Part shown: positions 1 to 6,973 of the stretch, piece after piece
Numbering within the stretch: position 1 is the stretch's first letter
How the letters are laid out: each line of letters begins with the position of its first letter
DNA from: Spirulina sp. DLM2.Bin59
Lineage (GTDB): Bacteria > Cyanobacteriota > Cyanobacteriia > Cyanobacteriales > Spirulinaceae
Assembly: GCA_007693875.1 (NCBI GenBank)
Contig: RECT01000190.1
Location: forward strand, 1-12,790
Length of the DNA: 12,790 nt
Direction of reading: 5' to 3'
Made by a program: the position numbers and the translations under genes
The notes under the pieces: model-generated
The model's input: the letters and a program-made list of their open reading frames with translations, nothing else
Databases searched by the model: none
What the model was told of the DNA's origin: nothing

Positions 1-1286
1 GTGGGGGTTGGCTCAGGTTCGGGTTTGGGGAGGACTTGATGGGCAATGTCTCGGCGGTAATACATCCCTTCAAATTCGATTTGGGCGATCGCCCCATAAA
101 CCTTATCCACCGCAGCGGCGAAATCTTCCCCTAGGGCCGTAACGCCCAAAACCCGTCCCCCACTGGTGAGGAGTTGCTGTTGACGGCTTTGGGTTCCGGC
201 ATGGAACACCGTCACCCCCATAGCTTCAGCGGCATCCACACCGCTAATTTCATCCCCTCGGCGATATTTGCCCGGATAGCCTTCAGCCGCCGCCACCACA
301 CAGACGGCGCAACCGGGATGCCATTCAATGGGGGGCAAAGCCTCCAGTTTTTGCTCCACACAGGCGGTGAGAATCTTCTCCAACGGCGTGGCCAGGAGGG
401 GCAACAGCACTTGAGTTTCCGGATCCCCAAACCGGCAGTTAAATTCCAAAACCTTGGGATCTCCCGATGGGGTGATCATCAGTCCCGCATACAAAACGCC
501 GCAATAATTAATCTGTTTAGCTTTCAGGGCGTTGAGGGTGGGGGCAATGATTTCCCGTTCAATGCGGCCCATTAACTCCGGCGTGACCAAGGGCGCGGGG
601 GCATAGACCCCCATGCCGCCGGTATTTTCCCCTGTATCCCCCTCGCCAATGCGTTTATGGTCTTGGGCCGCCAGGAGGGTGCGGAAGGTTTGGCCATCGG
701 TGACGGCAAAGACGGAAACCTCGGCCCCCGTGAGGCATTCTTCAACAACGAGGGTGGTGAAGCCTTGGCTGGTGAGGTCGTCCACCGCGAGGAGGGCTTC
801 GGTTTGGGTTGGGGCGACGACGACCCCTTTGCCAGCGGCTAACCCATCAGCTTTAATGACGAGGGGAGCCGGTTGGCTGGCGATATATTCTTTGGCTTTC
901 TCGGGTTTGGTGAAGCTCTTGCCCTGGGCTGTGGGCACGCCCGCTTTCACCATTAATTCCTTGGCCCAGATTTTGCTCGATTCAATCCGTGCTCCGGCCT
1001 TCGTGGGGCCAAAGACCGGGATTTTTTGGGATTGGAGGTAATCCGCTAAACCATTGGCAAGGGGTTCTTCTGGGCCAACCACGACGATGGAGATCCCCTG
1101 AACGCTAGCGAAACGGGCAATGCCAGCGAAGTCACCGACGTTCATACCGATGGTGCGGCATTTGGGAATGCTCGCGGTGCCGCCGTTGCCGGGAATGCAG
1201 AGAATTTGTTTAACTTGATCAGACTCGGATAGTTTGAGGGCGATCGCGTGTTCCCGACCGCCACTCCCCACAATCATAATTTTCAT
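1..1286 (-). CDS. purD: Phosphoribosylamine--glycine ligase (GARS), 3' end beyond the window
   Basis: This cytosolic enzyme joins glycine to 5-phosphoribosylamine using ATP, the second step of de novo purine synthesis. The visible 428 codons cover essentially the whole family length. The N-terminal nucleotide-binding motif GSGGREHA is at residues 7-14. The ATP-grasp core carries the family signature FNCRFGDPETQ at residues 282-292, including the acidic and Asn metal-binding region. The C-terminal barrel ends in a YYRRDIAHQ element, near where PurD proteins normally stop. The frame stays open past it into a Pro/Glu-rich tail (PKPEPEPTP) that runs off the left edge, so the stop codon is not seen. 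The start is the ATG at 1286, giving MKIMIVGSGG, the usual beginning. It is divergent from metG. The identification is secure; only the extent of the tail is unknown. Confidence 0.97.
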   Translation of the reverse strand, partial: MKIMIVGSGGREHAIALKLSESDQVKQILCIPGNGGTASIPKCRTIGMNVGDFAGIARFASVQGISIVVVGPEEPLANGLADYLQSQKIPVFGPTKAGARIESSKIWAKELMVKAGVPTAQGKSFTKPEKAKEYIASQPAPLVIKADGLAAGKGVVVAPTQTEALLAVDDLTSQGFTTLVVEECLTGAEVSVFAVTDGQTFRTLLAAQDHKRIGEGDTGENTGGMGVYAPAPLVTPELMGRIEREIIAPTLNALKAKQINYCGVLYAGLMITPSGDPKVLEFNCRFGDPETQVLLPLLATPLEKILTACVEQKLEALPPIEWHPGCAVCVVAAAEGYPGKYRRGDEISGVDAAEAMGVTVFHAGTQSRQQQLLTSGGRVLGVTALGEDFAAAVDKVYGAIAQIEFEGMYYRRDIAHQVLPKPEPEPTP

Positions 1287-1550
1287 AACTCTATTCTGCG
1301 CCCTTGTTTTAATACTGAGGGGTTGGCGTGGTTTTTAAGCTTAATCCATATTTAACCCCACCCAGTGTGCCACTTTTTGAGGGCATCTCGCAAGATGGTA
1401 GCCATTCTTCCCGGGGGAAGGTCTGGAGAATGGCGCGGGGCGGCGATCACCCCCGGCCGCAATCAACCCTACAATGGGGACTATCAATGCGAAGGGCCGG
1501 GCCCCCGATGGTGGGCGTGGTTCTATATTCTATTCCCTTTAAACTCTGTT
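1287..1550. promoter_or_regulatory. Divergent purD/metG spacer with candidate promoter elements and small hairpins
   Basis: This 264-base spacer must hold the start signals for both purD (leftward) and metG (rightward). It contains a TACAAT hexamer at 1470-1475 on the plus strand, usable as a -10 box about 75 bases before the metG start, but no good -35 element lies upstream of it. On the minus strand a TATTAA/TTAAAA pair about 18 bases apart could serve purD, also weakly. The part transcribed towards metG is G+C rich and can fold: CTTCCC/GGGAAG arms at 1407-1420 and CGGGG/CCCCG arms at 1436-1455. No gene is convincing here. The metG frame is open back to 1365, but the translation has no resemblance to a synthetase. 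Confidence 0.35.
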
Positions 1551-3155
1551 ATGTCCCCTCAGCCTCGCGCCCCTTTTGTCCTCACCACGCCCCTCTATTA
1601 TGTTAATGCTGCCCCCCATATTGGCAGTGCCTATACGACGATGATTGCCGATGCGATCGCCCGCTTCCAACGGTTGCGAGGCCGAGAGGTGCTCTTCATC
1701 ACCGGCACCGATGAGCATGGCCAAAAAATTCAGCGGGCCGCCGCCGAGCAAAATATTGATCCCCAAACCCACTGCGATCGCGTCTCTGCTCAGTTTGATG
1801 CCCTCTGGACAGCCCTCAATATCCAATACGATCGCTTCAGTCGCACCACCGATCCCCGCCACCATGCCATCGTTGAGGAATTTTTTGCTCGGGTCTGGGC
1901 CAAGGGGGATATCTATCTCTCTAAACAGCAGGGCTGGTATTGTGTCGCCTGCGAAGAATTCAAAGAAGAACGGGATCTGCTTCCTGGGCAACATTGCCCC
2001 ATTCACACCAACAAAGTTGTGGAATGGCGGGATGAGGATAATTATTTTTTCCGGCTCTCTCGCTATCAAGAACGCCTCGAAGCCCTCTATGCCGACCGGC
2101 CAGATTTCATTCAACCCCTCGCCCGCCGCAATGAAGTCCTTAACTTTGTCGCCCAAGGATTACAGGATTTTTCCATTTCTCGGGTGAATTTAACCTGGGG
2201 TTTCCCCCTACCAGCGGATCCAGCACACACCTTTTATGTGTGGTTTGATGCCCTGCTCGGCTATGTCACGGCCCTATTACCTCCCGATGGGGAAACCACC
2301 CTGGATAATGCCCTAGGTCAGGGATGGCCGATTAACTTACACCTGATTGGGAAGGACATTCTCCGTTTCCATGCCGTCTATTGGCCCGCCATGTTAATGG
2401 CTGCTGAAATTGATCCCCCTATTCAGATTTTTGGTCATGGTTTCTTGACAAAAGATGGCCGCAAAATGGGCAAAAGCTTGGGGAATACCATCGACCCGGT
2501 AGACTTGGTAGATCGCTATGGGGCCGATAGTGTTCGCTATTACTTTCTCAAGGAAATTGAGGTCGGTTTAGATGGGGATTTTAATGAAACCCGCTTTGTT
2601 CATATCCTCAATGCCGACTTAGCCAATGACTTCGGCAACCTTCTCAATCGCACCCTGGGCATGGTCAAAAAGTATTGCCAGGGTCAGTTGCCTGACCTCG
2701 ATCCTGAGGATTTACCGGCGGAAAATCCCCTCGCTCAGGTGGGTAAAACCCTAGGCGATCGCCTCCTTACCGCCTATGAACAGTATCAATTTCATCAAGT
2801 TTGTGAAGAAATCCTGAATTTAATTCGTGCCGGCAATCGCTTTATTGATGAGCAAGCGCCCTGGAGTCTTTACAAGCAGGGGAAACAATCTCAAGTTGAA
2901 CAAGTCTTGTATTCTGTTCTAGAATCAGTTAGGCTGTCTGCCTATCTTATTGCTCCGATTGTCCCGAACCTGAGCGGTAAGATCTATCATCAGCTGGGAT
3001 TAAACGTTGATTTTAATGACCCTGATCATTTCCGGAGCCATGCCCCCTTTTCTGAACATAGCCAATGGGGGGTATTGCGGAAGGGACAGCCGTTACCCAA
3101 CCCTAGCCCCGTATTTGCTAAACTCGAACTCCCGCCTACTCCTGATCCGGAGTAG
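1551..3155 (+). CDS. metG: Methionyl-tRNA synthetase (short form, one zinc knuckle)
   Basis: This enzyme charges tRNA-Met, including the initiator tRNA, with methionine in the cytosol. It is a 534-residue class I synthetase. The ATP-binding HIGH element appears as HIGS at residues 23-26 and the KMSKS loop as KMGKS at 305-309. The connective peptide has a single zinc knuckle: C131, C134, C149 and H152 (CxxC...CPIH), as in Thermus-type enzymes. The anticodon-binding helical domain follows, and the protein ends without the C-terminal EMAPII-like tRNA-binding domain that longer MetRS proteins carry. I chose the ATG at 1551 because MSPQPRAPFVLTTPLYYVNAAPHIG is the typical N terminus. The frame is open 62 codons further upstream, but that stretch looks like leader. 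No clear Shine-Dalgarno sequence precedes the start. Confidence 0.96.
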   Translation: MSPQPRAPFVLTTPLYYVNAAPHIGSAYTTMIADAIARFQRLRGREVLFITGTDEHGQKIQRAAAEQNIDPQTHCDRVSAQFDALWTALNIQYDRFSRTTDPRHHAIVEEFFARVWAKGDIYLSKQQGWYCVACEEFKEERDLLPGQHCPIHTNKVVEWRDEDNYFFRLSRYQERLEALYADRPDFIQPLARRNEVLNFVAQGLQDFSISRVNLTWGFPLPADPAHTFYVWFDALLGYVTALLPPDGETTLDNALGQGWPINLHLIGKDILRFHAVYWPAMLMAAEIDPPIQIFGHGFLTKDGRKMGKSLGNTIDPVDLVDRYGADSVRYYFLKEIEVGLDGDFNETRFVHILNADLANDFGNLLNRTLGMVKKYCQGQLPDLDPEDLPAENPLAQVGKTLGDRLLTAYEQYQFHQVCEEILNLIRAGNRFIDEQAPWSLYKQGKQSQVEQVLYSVLESVRLSAYLIAPIVPNLSGKIYHQLGLNVDFNDPDHFRSHAPFSEHSQWGVLRKGQPLPNPSPVFAKLELPPTPDPE

Positions 3156-3207
3156 CATCCTGGCCGCGGTGGGCCAAAGTAGTTCGTGGTTGGCCAAGTT
3201 TAGCCAA

Positions 3208-3223
3208 GGGGGCGATCGCCCCC
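3208..3223. repeat. Perfect 16-base palindrome built around a HIP1 octamer
   Basis: GGGGGCGATCGCCCCC reads the same on both strands and has the HIP1 octamer at its centre (3212-3219). It lies about 50 bases after the metG stop and 100 bases before the NYN gene. The strand could extrude as a G/C-only hairpin, but no T tract follows on either side, so a classical intrinsic terminator is not supported. It may simply be a HIP1 site with extended symmetry. Confidence 0.6.
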
Positions 3224-3320
3224 CCGATGGATTATCGACTGCAAAAAATTAGGTAAATTCCCTGATTTTTCTTTGACTCCTTATTTTTAAACCTTTTTTA
3301 ACAAGCCGAGGATAAATTCG

Positions 3321-3980
3321 ATGATTGAAGATTATTTTGGTGAAGACCCCATCTTTTCCCCAGAACAAGTATTAGAAAATCGGGGCCGTGTGGCCATTTT
3401 TATCGATGGATCTAACCTATTTTATGCCGCCCTGCAATTGGGACTAGAGATTGACTACAGCAAACTCCTGTACCGCCTCACTGGCGGCTCGCGCCTCTTG
3501 CGGGCCTTTTTCTATACCGGCGTAGATCGCACCAACGAAAAACAACAGGGCTTTTTGCTGTGGATGCGTCGCAATGGCTATCGCGTCATTGCCAAAGATC
3601 TGGTGCAATTGCCCGACGGATCCAAAAAAGCCAATTTAGATGTGGAAATTGCCGTAGACATGATGTCTCTGGTGGAATCCTACGATACCGCCGTCCTGGT
3701 GAGTGGCGATGGCGATCTAGCCTATGCGGTGGATGCAGTGAGCTATCGGGGCGCGAGGGTCGAGGTGGTGAGTCTCCGCTCCATGACCAGCGACAGCCTG
3801 ATCAATGTTGCTGATCGCTATATTGACCTTGATCAAATTAAAGAGGACATTCAAAAACAACCCAAACACCCCACCATCCACCCTAACCATCATCAGTCCC
3901 ACCCCGTTAACCACTATCCCCGCAACTTTCCGGGTATCAAAATCGTTAATGAAGAGAAAACCCTGCCGGAGAAAAACTAG
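3321..3980 (+). CDS. NYN-domain (LabA/DUF88-like) protein, putative metal-dependent RNase
   Basis: The NYN family is a PIN-like fold associated with RNA cleavage. The cyanobacterial member LabA affects circadian output, but I cannot say whether this is its orthologue. The core spans about residues 23-172 of 219. It has FIDGSN at residues 27-32 (Asp29, Asn32), the central KKANLDVEIAVDM block (Asp107 and Asp113), and VSGDGDLAYAV at 127-137 (Asp130, Asp132), so the acidic set expected for a metal-binding site is intact. After it comes a low-complexity tail rich in His, Pro and Asn (about 180-205). A GAGG at 3308-3311, nine bases before the ATG, supports the start. The last 32 bases overlap the following lptC-like gene in another frame, so the two are probably co-transcribed. 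The RNA target is unknown. Confidence 0.88.
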   Translation: MIEDYFGEDPIFSPEQVLENRGRVAIFIDGSNLFYAALQLGLEIDYSKLLYRLTGGSRLLRAFFYTGVDRTNEKQQGFLLWMRRNGYRVIAKDLVQLPDGSKKANLDVEIAVDMMSLVESYDTAVLVSGDGDLAYAVDAVSYRGARVEVVSLRSMTSDSLINVADRYIDLDQIKEDIQKQPKHPTIHPNHHQSHPVNHYPRNFPGIKIVNEEKTLPEKN

Positions 3981-5136
3981 CCTCGGTGTTGGTCTGGTGT
4001 TGGTGTTGGCCTTGGGGGGTTGTCCCTTGCCGGTGGATCTCCCCGCTGAGACCACGGAAGCAACCCCCGCCGGCTATGAGCAGCAGTTGATCCTCAATAA
4101 TGCCACCCTCGAAAATGCCGATGAGGCGGGGAATGTGGTCTGGAAAGTTCAGGTGGAGCGGGCAGTTTATCAAGATGAAACCAAAAATGCCGTCTTGGAA
4201 ACCGTCACCGGCAACTTTTTACAGGATGGAGAGGTGGTCCTGAAACTCAGTGCCGATGGGGGAGAGATTACCAACGAAGGGCAGCAAATTGTGCTGCGGG
4301 ATAATATTATCGCCACCGATCCCCGCAATGGGGTGGTGTTGCGGTGCAACCTGCTGTATTGGTTCCCCGAGGAGGGCCGGGTTCAAGTGGAGGATGCGGT
4401 GGATGGGAGTAATCCGGAGTTACGGGTCGAAGCGAAAACCGCCCAGTATTGGACGGAAGACCAACGGGTTGAGGCTAAGGATGAGGTGGTGATAACGGGT
4501 TTGAAAACACCGATGCAGGCCCGTACAGATCAGGTGGAGTGGGACATTCCTGCCCAAAAGGTACGGAGTGAAACGAAAATTATGATTGACCGCTATGATC
4601 CTCCCGATCCCCCCACTCCTGAGGGGGAAGATGCACAGCCAACGCCGGTGGTGAGCGATCGCATCGTCGCCGATCAAGCGGAATTTAACCTCGAACAGGA
4701 AATTGTCATCCTCACCGGCAATGTTGAATCTCGCTCCATGGATCCACCGGTACAAATTGCCTCCAATCAAATCATTTGGAACCTGGTGACGCGGATCGTT
4801 CGATCTGACCAACCCCTAACGGTGATTGATCGCGAAGAGGAGATCACCATCACCGCCAATCAAGGCATCGCTGACCTGGCGAAGGAGGTGGTGCGGGTTT
4901 CCGGTGGGGCACGGGGGGTCAACCGCCGTCGCCCGGCGGATCTCTACGCCAACCAGATGATCTGGCAAATCCGCCCCCAGGAAGTGGAGGCGGTGGGGGA
5001 TGTGATCTATCAGCAAACCGATCCCCCCCTCCATCTCACGGGTTCCCGTGCCGTGGGGACGCTCCACAATCAGCGGATCGTGGTGTCCGGCGGCGGCAGT
5101 AGTACCAGTCGGGTGACGACGATTATTGTCCCTTAA
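3949..5136 (+). CDS. lptC: LptC-like lipoprotein, long cyanobacterial form (LPS export bridge)
   Basis: LptC is the membrane-anchored bridge component that passes lipopolysaccharide from the LptBFG transporter to the periplasmic LptA-type bridge. The 395-residue product starts with a basic stretch (MKRKPCRRKT), a hydrophobic segment, and a lipobox LGGC with Cys25 as the likely lipidated residue; this is why I chose the ATG at 3949, inside the preceding gene. Residues about 43-150 resemble the LptC beta-jellyroll. The remainder consists of further OstA/LptA-like strands with a recurring W-x(6,7)-V unit. Tryptophans at 138, 168 and 198 are exactly 30 residues apart, with further copies at W277 and W339. 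This is about twice the length of the E. coli protein. An acidic Pro-rich linker lies at about 216-234. The 3' end stops 4 bases from the end of the convergent clpP. Confidence is high for an Lpt/OstA-type protein and moderate for LptC specifically. Confidence 0.8.
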   Translation: MKRKPCRRKTSLGVGLVLVLALGGCPLPVDLPAETTEATPAGYEQQLILNNATLENADEAGNVVWKVQVERAVYQDETKNAVLETVTGNFLQDGEVVLKLSADGGEITNEGQQIVLRDNIIATDPRNGVVLRCNLLYWFPEEGRVQVEDAVDGSNPELRVEAKTAQYWTEDQRVEAKDEVVITGLKTPMQARTDQVEWDIPAQKVRSETKIMIDRYDPPDPPTPEGEDAQPTPVVSDRIVADQAEFNLEQEIVILTGNVESRSMDPPVQIASNQIIWNLVTRIVRSDQPLTVIDREEEITITANQGIADLAKEVVRVSGGARGVNRRRPADLYANQMIWQIRPQEVEAVGDVIYQQTDPPLHLTGSRAVGTLHNQRIVVSGGGSSTSRVTTIIVP

Positions 5137-5140
5137 TCCC

Positions 5141-5737
5141 TTAGGTGGGTTGGCTCGCAGAAGGGCGGCGATCAATCACTTCATCGATTAGGCCATAGGC
5201 TTTGGATTCTTCAGCGGACATGAAGAAATCGCGATCGGTATCCTGCTCAATCCGTTCTAAGGGTTGGCCGGTGTGGTTGGCCAGATGCTGGTTGAGGAGG
5301 GCCTTGAGATAAAGGATTTCCTTGGCCTGGATTTCAATATCTGTGGCTTGTCCCTGGGCGCCGCCGAGGGGCTGGTGAATCATAATCCGGGAGTGGGGGA
5401 GGCTGCGACGTTTGCCCTTGGTGCCCGCACTCAGCAGGAAAGCTCCCATGCTGGCGGCTAAACCGACGCAGATCGTCGAGACATCGGGGCGAATCTGGTT
5501 CATTGTGTCAAAAATGCCCATGCCAGCGGAGACGGAGCCACCAGGGGAGTTGATATAGAGGTAAATGTCTTTTTCGGCATCGTCGGCCTCCAGAAACAGG
5601 AGTTGGGCGACGATCAGATTGGCCAGTTCATCGGTGACGGGTTGCCCCAGGAAGACGATCCGTTCCCGGAGGAGACGGGAATAGATATCAAAGGCGCGAT
5701 CGCCACGGCCGGAGGATTCAATAACGGTAGGGATCAT
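5141..5737 (-). CDS. clpP: ATP-dependent Clp protease proteolytic subunit
   Basis: ClpP is the serine peptidase that forms the 14-subunit chamber of the Clp protease and degrades proteins fed in by ClpC or ClpX. All three catalytic residues are present: Ser96 in GLAASMGAF, His121 in RIMIHQPLGG and Asp170 in TDRDFFMSAEE. The oxyanion region INSPGGSV (62-69) is also intact. At 198 residues it has the usual length, and the MIPTVIESSGRG beginning fits cyanobacterial paralogues. Cyanobacteria carry several ClpP copies plus the inactive ClpR, and I cannot assign the paralogue number. No clpX or second clp gene is adjacent in this window. The final codons lie only 4 bases from the end of the lptC-like gene on the other strand, leaving no room for a separate terminator. 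Confidence 0.96.
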   Translation of the reverse strand: MIPTVIESSGRGDRAFDIYSRLLRERIVFLGQPVTDELANLIVAQLLFLEADDAEKDIYLYINSPGGSVSAGMGIFDTMNQIRPDVSTICVGLAASMGAFLLSAGTKGKRRSLPHSRIMIHQPLGGAQGQATDIEIQAKEILYLKALLNQHLANHTGQPLERIEQDTDRDFFMSAEESKAYGLIDEVIDRRPSASQPT

Positions 5738-5762
5738 CTTGTCGTTTTAATACTTTGGCTTG

Positions 5763-5768
5763 ATTGTA
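5763..5768 (-). promoter_or_regulatory. Candidate -10 box for clpP
   Basis: On the minus strand this reads TACAAT, 25 bases before the clpP ATG, a suitable distance for a short leader. No TTGACA-like -35 element lies at the expected spacing; the region there is G/C rich. It is the only good -10 match in the short gap between the GTPase-like gene and clpP. Confidence 0.3.
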
Positions 5769-5774
5769 GCGAGT

Positions 5775-5789
5775 CTGTGGGCCCCACAG
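5775..5789. repeat. Inverted repeat, 7-base arms around one base
   Basis: CTGTGGG (5775-5781) and CCCACAG (5783-5789) flank a single C. The element lies in the 66-base gap downstream of clpP's promoter candidate in the clpP sense, just beyond the stop of the GTPase-like gene on its left side and upstream of the clpP -10 candidate. It is too tight to fold as an RNA hairpin without opening the centre, and no T run follows. A protein-binding site near the clpP promoter is one option; chance is another. Confidence 0.4.
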
Positions 5790-5803
5790 GGGGAGGGATA
5801 ACC

Positions 5804-6784
5804 CTAACGCTTGGTTTTGCGGCGTTCTTTGGTTTTGGTGGGGGCGGTGTTGATGGCGGGATTGGCATAGCGGCGAATGACTGTATTAAAGGTTTTCGCC
5901 ACGCAGGTTCCTGTGGCGGCACTGACGATCGAAACATGAAACTCAATGTTGTGGTCGGGCTTGGTGATGCGATCGCAGGCTTCCCGAATATTATTTTCAA
6001 TGCGCTTGAACAGATTGCGGGCATATTCATCCACATTGGCCAAGCTCACCCCTGGCAAGCAGCCCATGGACACCATTTTTTCCAGTAAGTCAATCTTATT
6101 GATAATCAGTGTCACATTGAGGAGATTTTCGCCATAGACCGTGGCGAAAATAATTTCCAGCATTGCCGGCACAATGTACTCCATGTGCTGCTCCACCCGT
6201 TTGCGGATCTTATTCTCGGTGTCGGTGGAAAGCCATTCAATCAGTTCTTCCGTATTAAGCGGTTGATTGTTGCGCTCAATGCGAGGGGCAATATCGACGA
6301 GAAAAAACACCCCCGTCACCAACCGTTTCCCCGGATCACCGATCACCTTCGATGCAGCATTGAGGGTATTTTGGGAGGGGGATTGACCCTGATAATCGGA
6401 AATGATCACATGGCACTTGCGTTTTGTTTCTAGATCCACATAATGCTCTGAGGCATAGAAGGAAAAATACTTGGTGGACTGCTCTGGTCGCACATCCCCC
6501 CCCAACCAGCTTTTAATCAGTGTGGTTTTGCCACTACCGCCACGACCGTAGAGGTAAAACCGGCAAGCGGGTTTTTTGAGAATCGCGTCATTGCGGAACC
6601 CATCCACTAAATCGCTATAAAAATCTGTGGTTGACCCCACAGAAATGATCACCGTGACAGCAACCAGCACAATACTGATCAAAATTGGGCCGGTAACATT
6701 ACCAATCCCATTGGTGACCAGTAAAACCGCCGCCATGGCACACAATACCAATACGACAAAAATTAATACTCTGCGTCCTGTCAT
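5804..6784 (-). CDS. Membrane-anchored GTPase-like protein of unknown function
   Basis: I do not recognise a named family. Two hydrophobic helices (about residues 5-24 and 31-50) would anchor the N terminus in the membrane with the rest cytoplasmic. A P-loop NTPase domain of GTPase character follows: G1 GRGGSGKTT at 80-88, a G3-like DYQG at 130-133, the guanine-specificity motif NKID at 229-232, and a G5-like SAATG at 288-292. Thr104 could be the switch I residue. The G1, G4 and G5 elements together favour GTP over ATP. The C terminus ends in a strongly basic tail (KTKERRKTKR). The start is the ATG at 6784, with AGGGA a few bases upstream. Its base composition is lower in G+C than that of its neighbours (hand counts of five 60-base lines give 141/300, against 39 to 41 per 60 in clpP, panB and the glycosyltransferase). 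No partner gene is obvious. Confidence 0.8.
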   Translation of the reverse strand: MTGRRVLIFVVLVLCAMAAVLLVTNGIGNVTGPILISIVLVAVTVIISVGSTTDFYSDLVDGFRNDAILKKPACRFYLYGRGGSGKTTLIKSWLGGDVRPEQSTKYFSFYASEHYVDLETKRKCHVIISDYQGQSPSQNTLNAASKVIGDPGKRLVTGVFFLVDIAPRIERNNQPLNTEELIEWLSTDTENKIRKRVEQHMEYIVPAMLEIIFATVYGENLLNVTLIINKIDLLEKMVSMGCLPGVSLANVDEYARNLFKRIENNIREACDRITKPDHNIEFHVSIVSAATGTCVAKTFNTVIRRYANPAINTAPTKTKERRKTKR

Positions 6785-6804
6785 GTTTTCATTCCCTGAT
6801 CAAA

Positions 6805-6820
6805 ATCTCAGTCTTGAGAT
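6805..6820 (-). repeat. Leader hairpin with 6-base arms before the GTPase-like gene
   Basis: ATCTCA (6805-6810) and TGAGAT (6815-6820) flank a four-base loop. The element ends about 20 bases before the ATG of the GTPase-like gene, so it would sit next to the ribosome-binding region in the transcript and could modulate translation. Confidence 0.5.
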
Positions 6821-6835
6821 AGAAGCACGCTGTCG

Positions 6836-6862
6836 GTAGGTCAGACGTCTTCGTCTGCCCAC
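6836..6862 (-). repeat. Bulged leader hairpin before the GTPase-like gene
   Basis: The inner stem pairs CAGACG (6842-6847) with CGTCTG (6852-6857) around the loop at 6848-6851. Read as minus-strand RNA, GUGGG and CCUAC extend it by five further pairs (one G-U) after a single bulged A, giving about 11 pairs. It is the strongest structure in the spacer and lies about 50 to 80 bases before the coding start, inside the leader if transcription begins near 6872. Confidence 0.55.
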
Positions 6863-6878
6863 AGGAGAACCCGGCTTG

Positions 6879-6894
6879 ATTGTATTCTAGAATA
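6879..6894 (-). promoter_or_regulatory. A+T island with candidate -10 box and 12-base palindrome
   Basis: On the minus strand, TACAAT (6879-6884) could be the -10 box of the GTPase-like gene. It overlaps a perfect 12-base palindrome, TATTCTAGAATA (6883-6894), immediately upstream, which could be an operator. No -35 consensus is present; the best match (AGGACA) sits 19 bases away. Transcription from here would give a leader of about 88 bases that includes both hairpins at 6805-6862. Confidence 0.35.
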
Positions 6895-6936
6895 TATGCA
6901 GAATGTCCTTTTTGCGATGGTTAGACTTGGCCTTTG

Positions 6937-6973
6937 CCAGACTCAGGTCTGGTTAACCCGGTGGATCTCCACC
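6937..6973 (-). repeat. Two tandem hairpins downstream of panB
   Basis: CCAGAC (6937-6942) pairs with GTCTGG (6947-6952) around four bases. GGTGG (6960-6964) pairs with CCACC (6969-6973) around four bases. Both lie within 75 bases after the panB stop on its own strand. Neither is followed by a T tract, so they look like 3'-end stabilising structures or parts of a factor-dependent termination region rather than a standard intrinsic terminator. Confidence 0.45.

Noticed and set aside
1539..2156. 205-codon open frame antisense to metG
   Set aside because: It lies wholly opposite the catalytic domain of a secure gene, and its translation has no recognisable motif; it is explained by the codon bias of metG on the other strand.
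1645..2187. 180-codon open frame in another plus frame of metG
   Set aside because: Shadow of the metG reading frame; low-complexity Pro/Ser-rich translation without motifs.
3273..3302. TTGACT plus TTTAAC as a promoter for the NYN gene
   Set aside because: The implied transcription start would fall about 12 bases before the ATG, on top of the GAGG ribosome-binding site.
3805..3948. Longer N terminus for the LptC-like protein
   Set aside because: The added 48 residues would bury the lipoprotein signal peptide in the middle of the protein and lie entirely within the NYN gene.
5603..6088. 161-codon Gly-rich open frame spanning the clpP/GTPase junction on the plus strand
   Set aside because: It crosses two solid minus-strand genes and their promoter gap, and its Gly-rich composition is typical of antisense frames.
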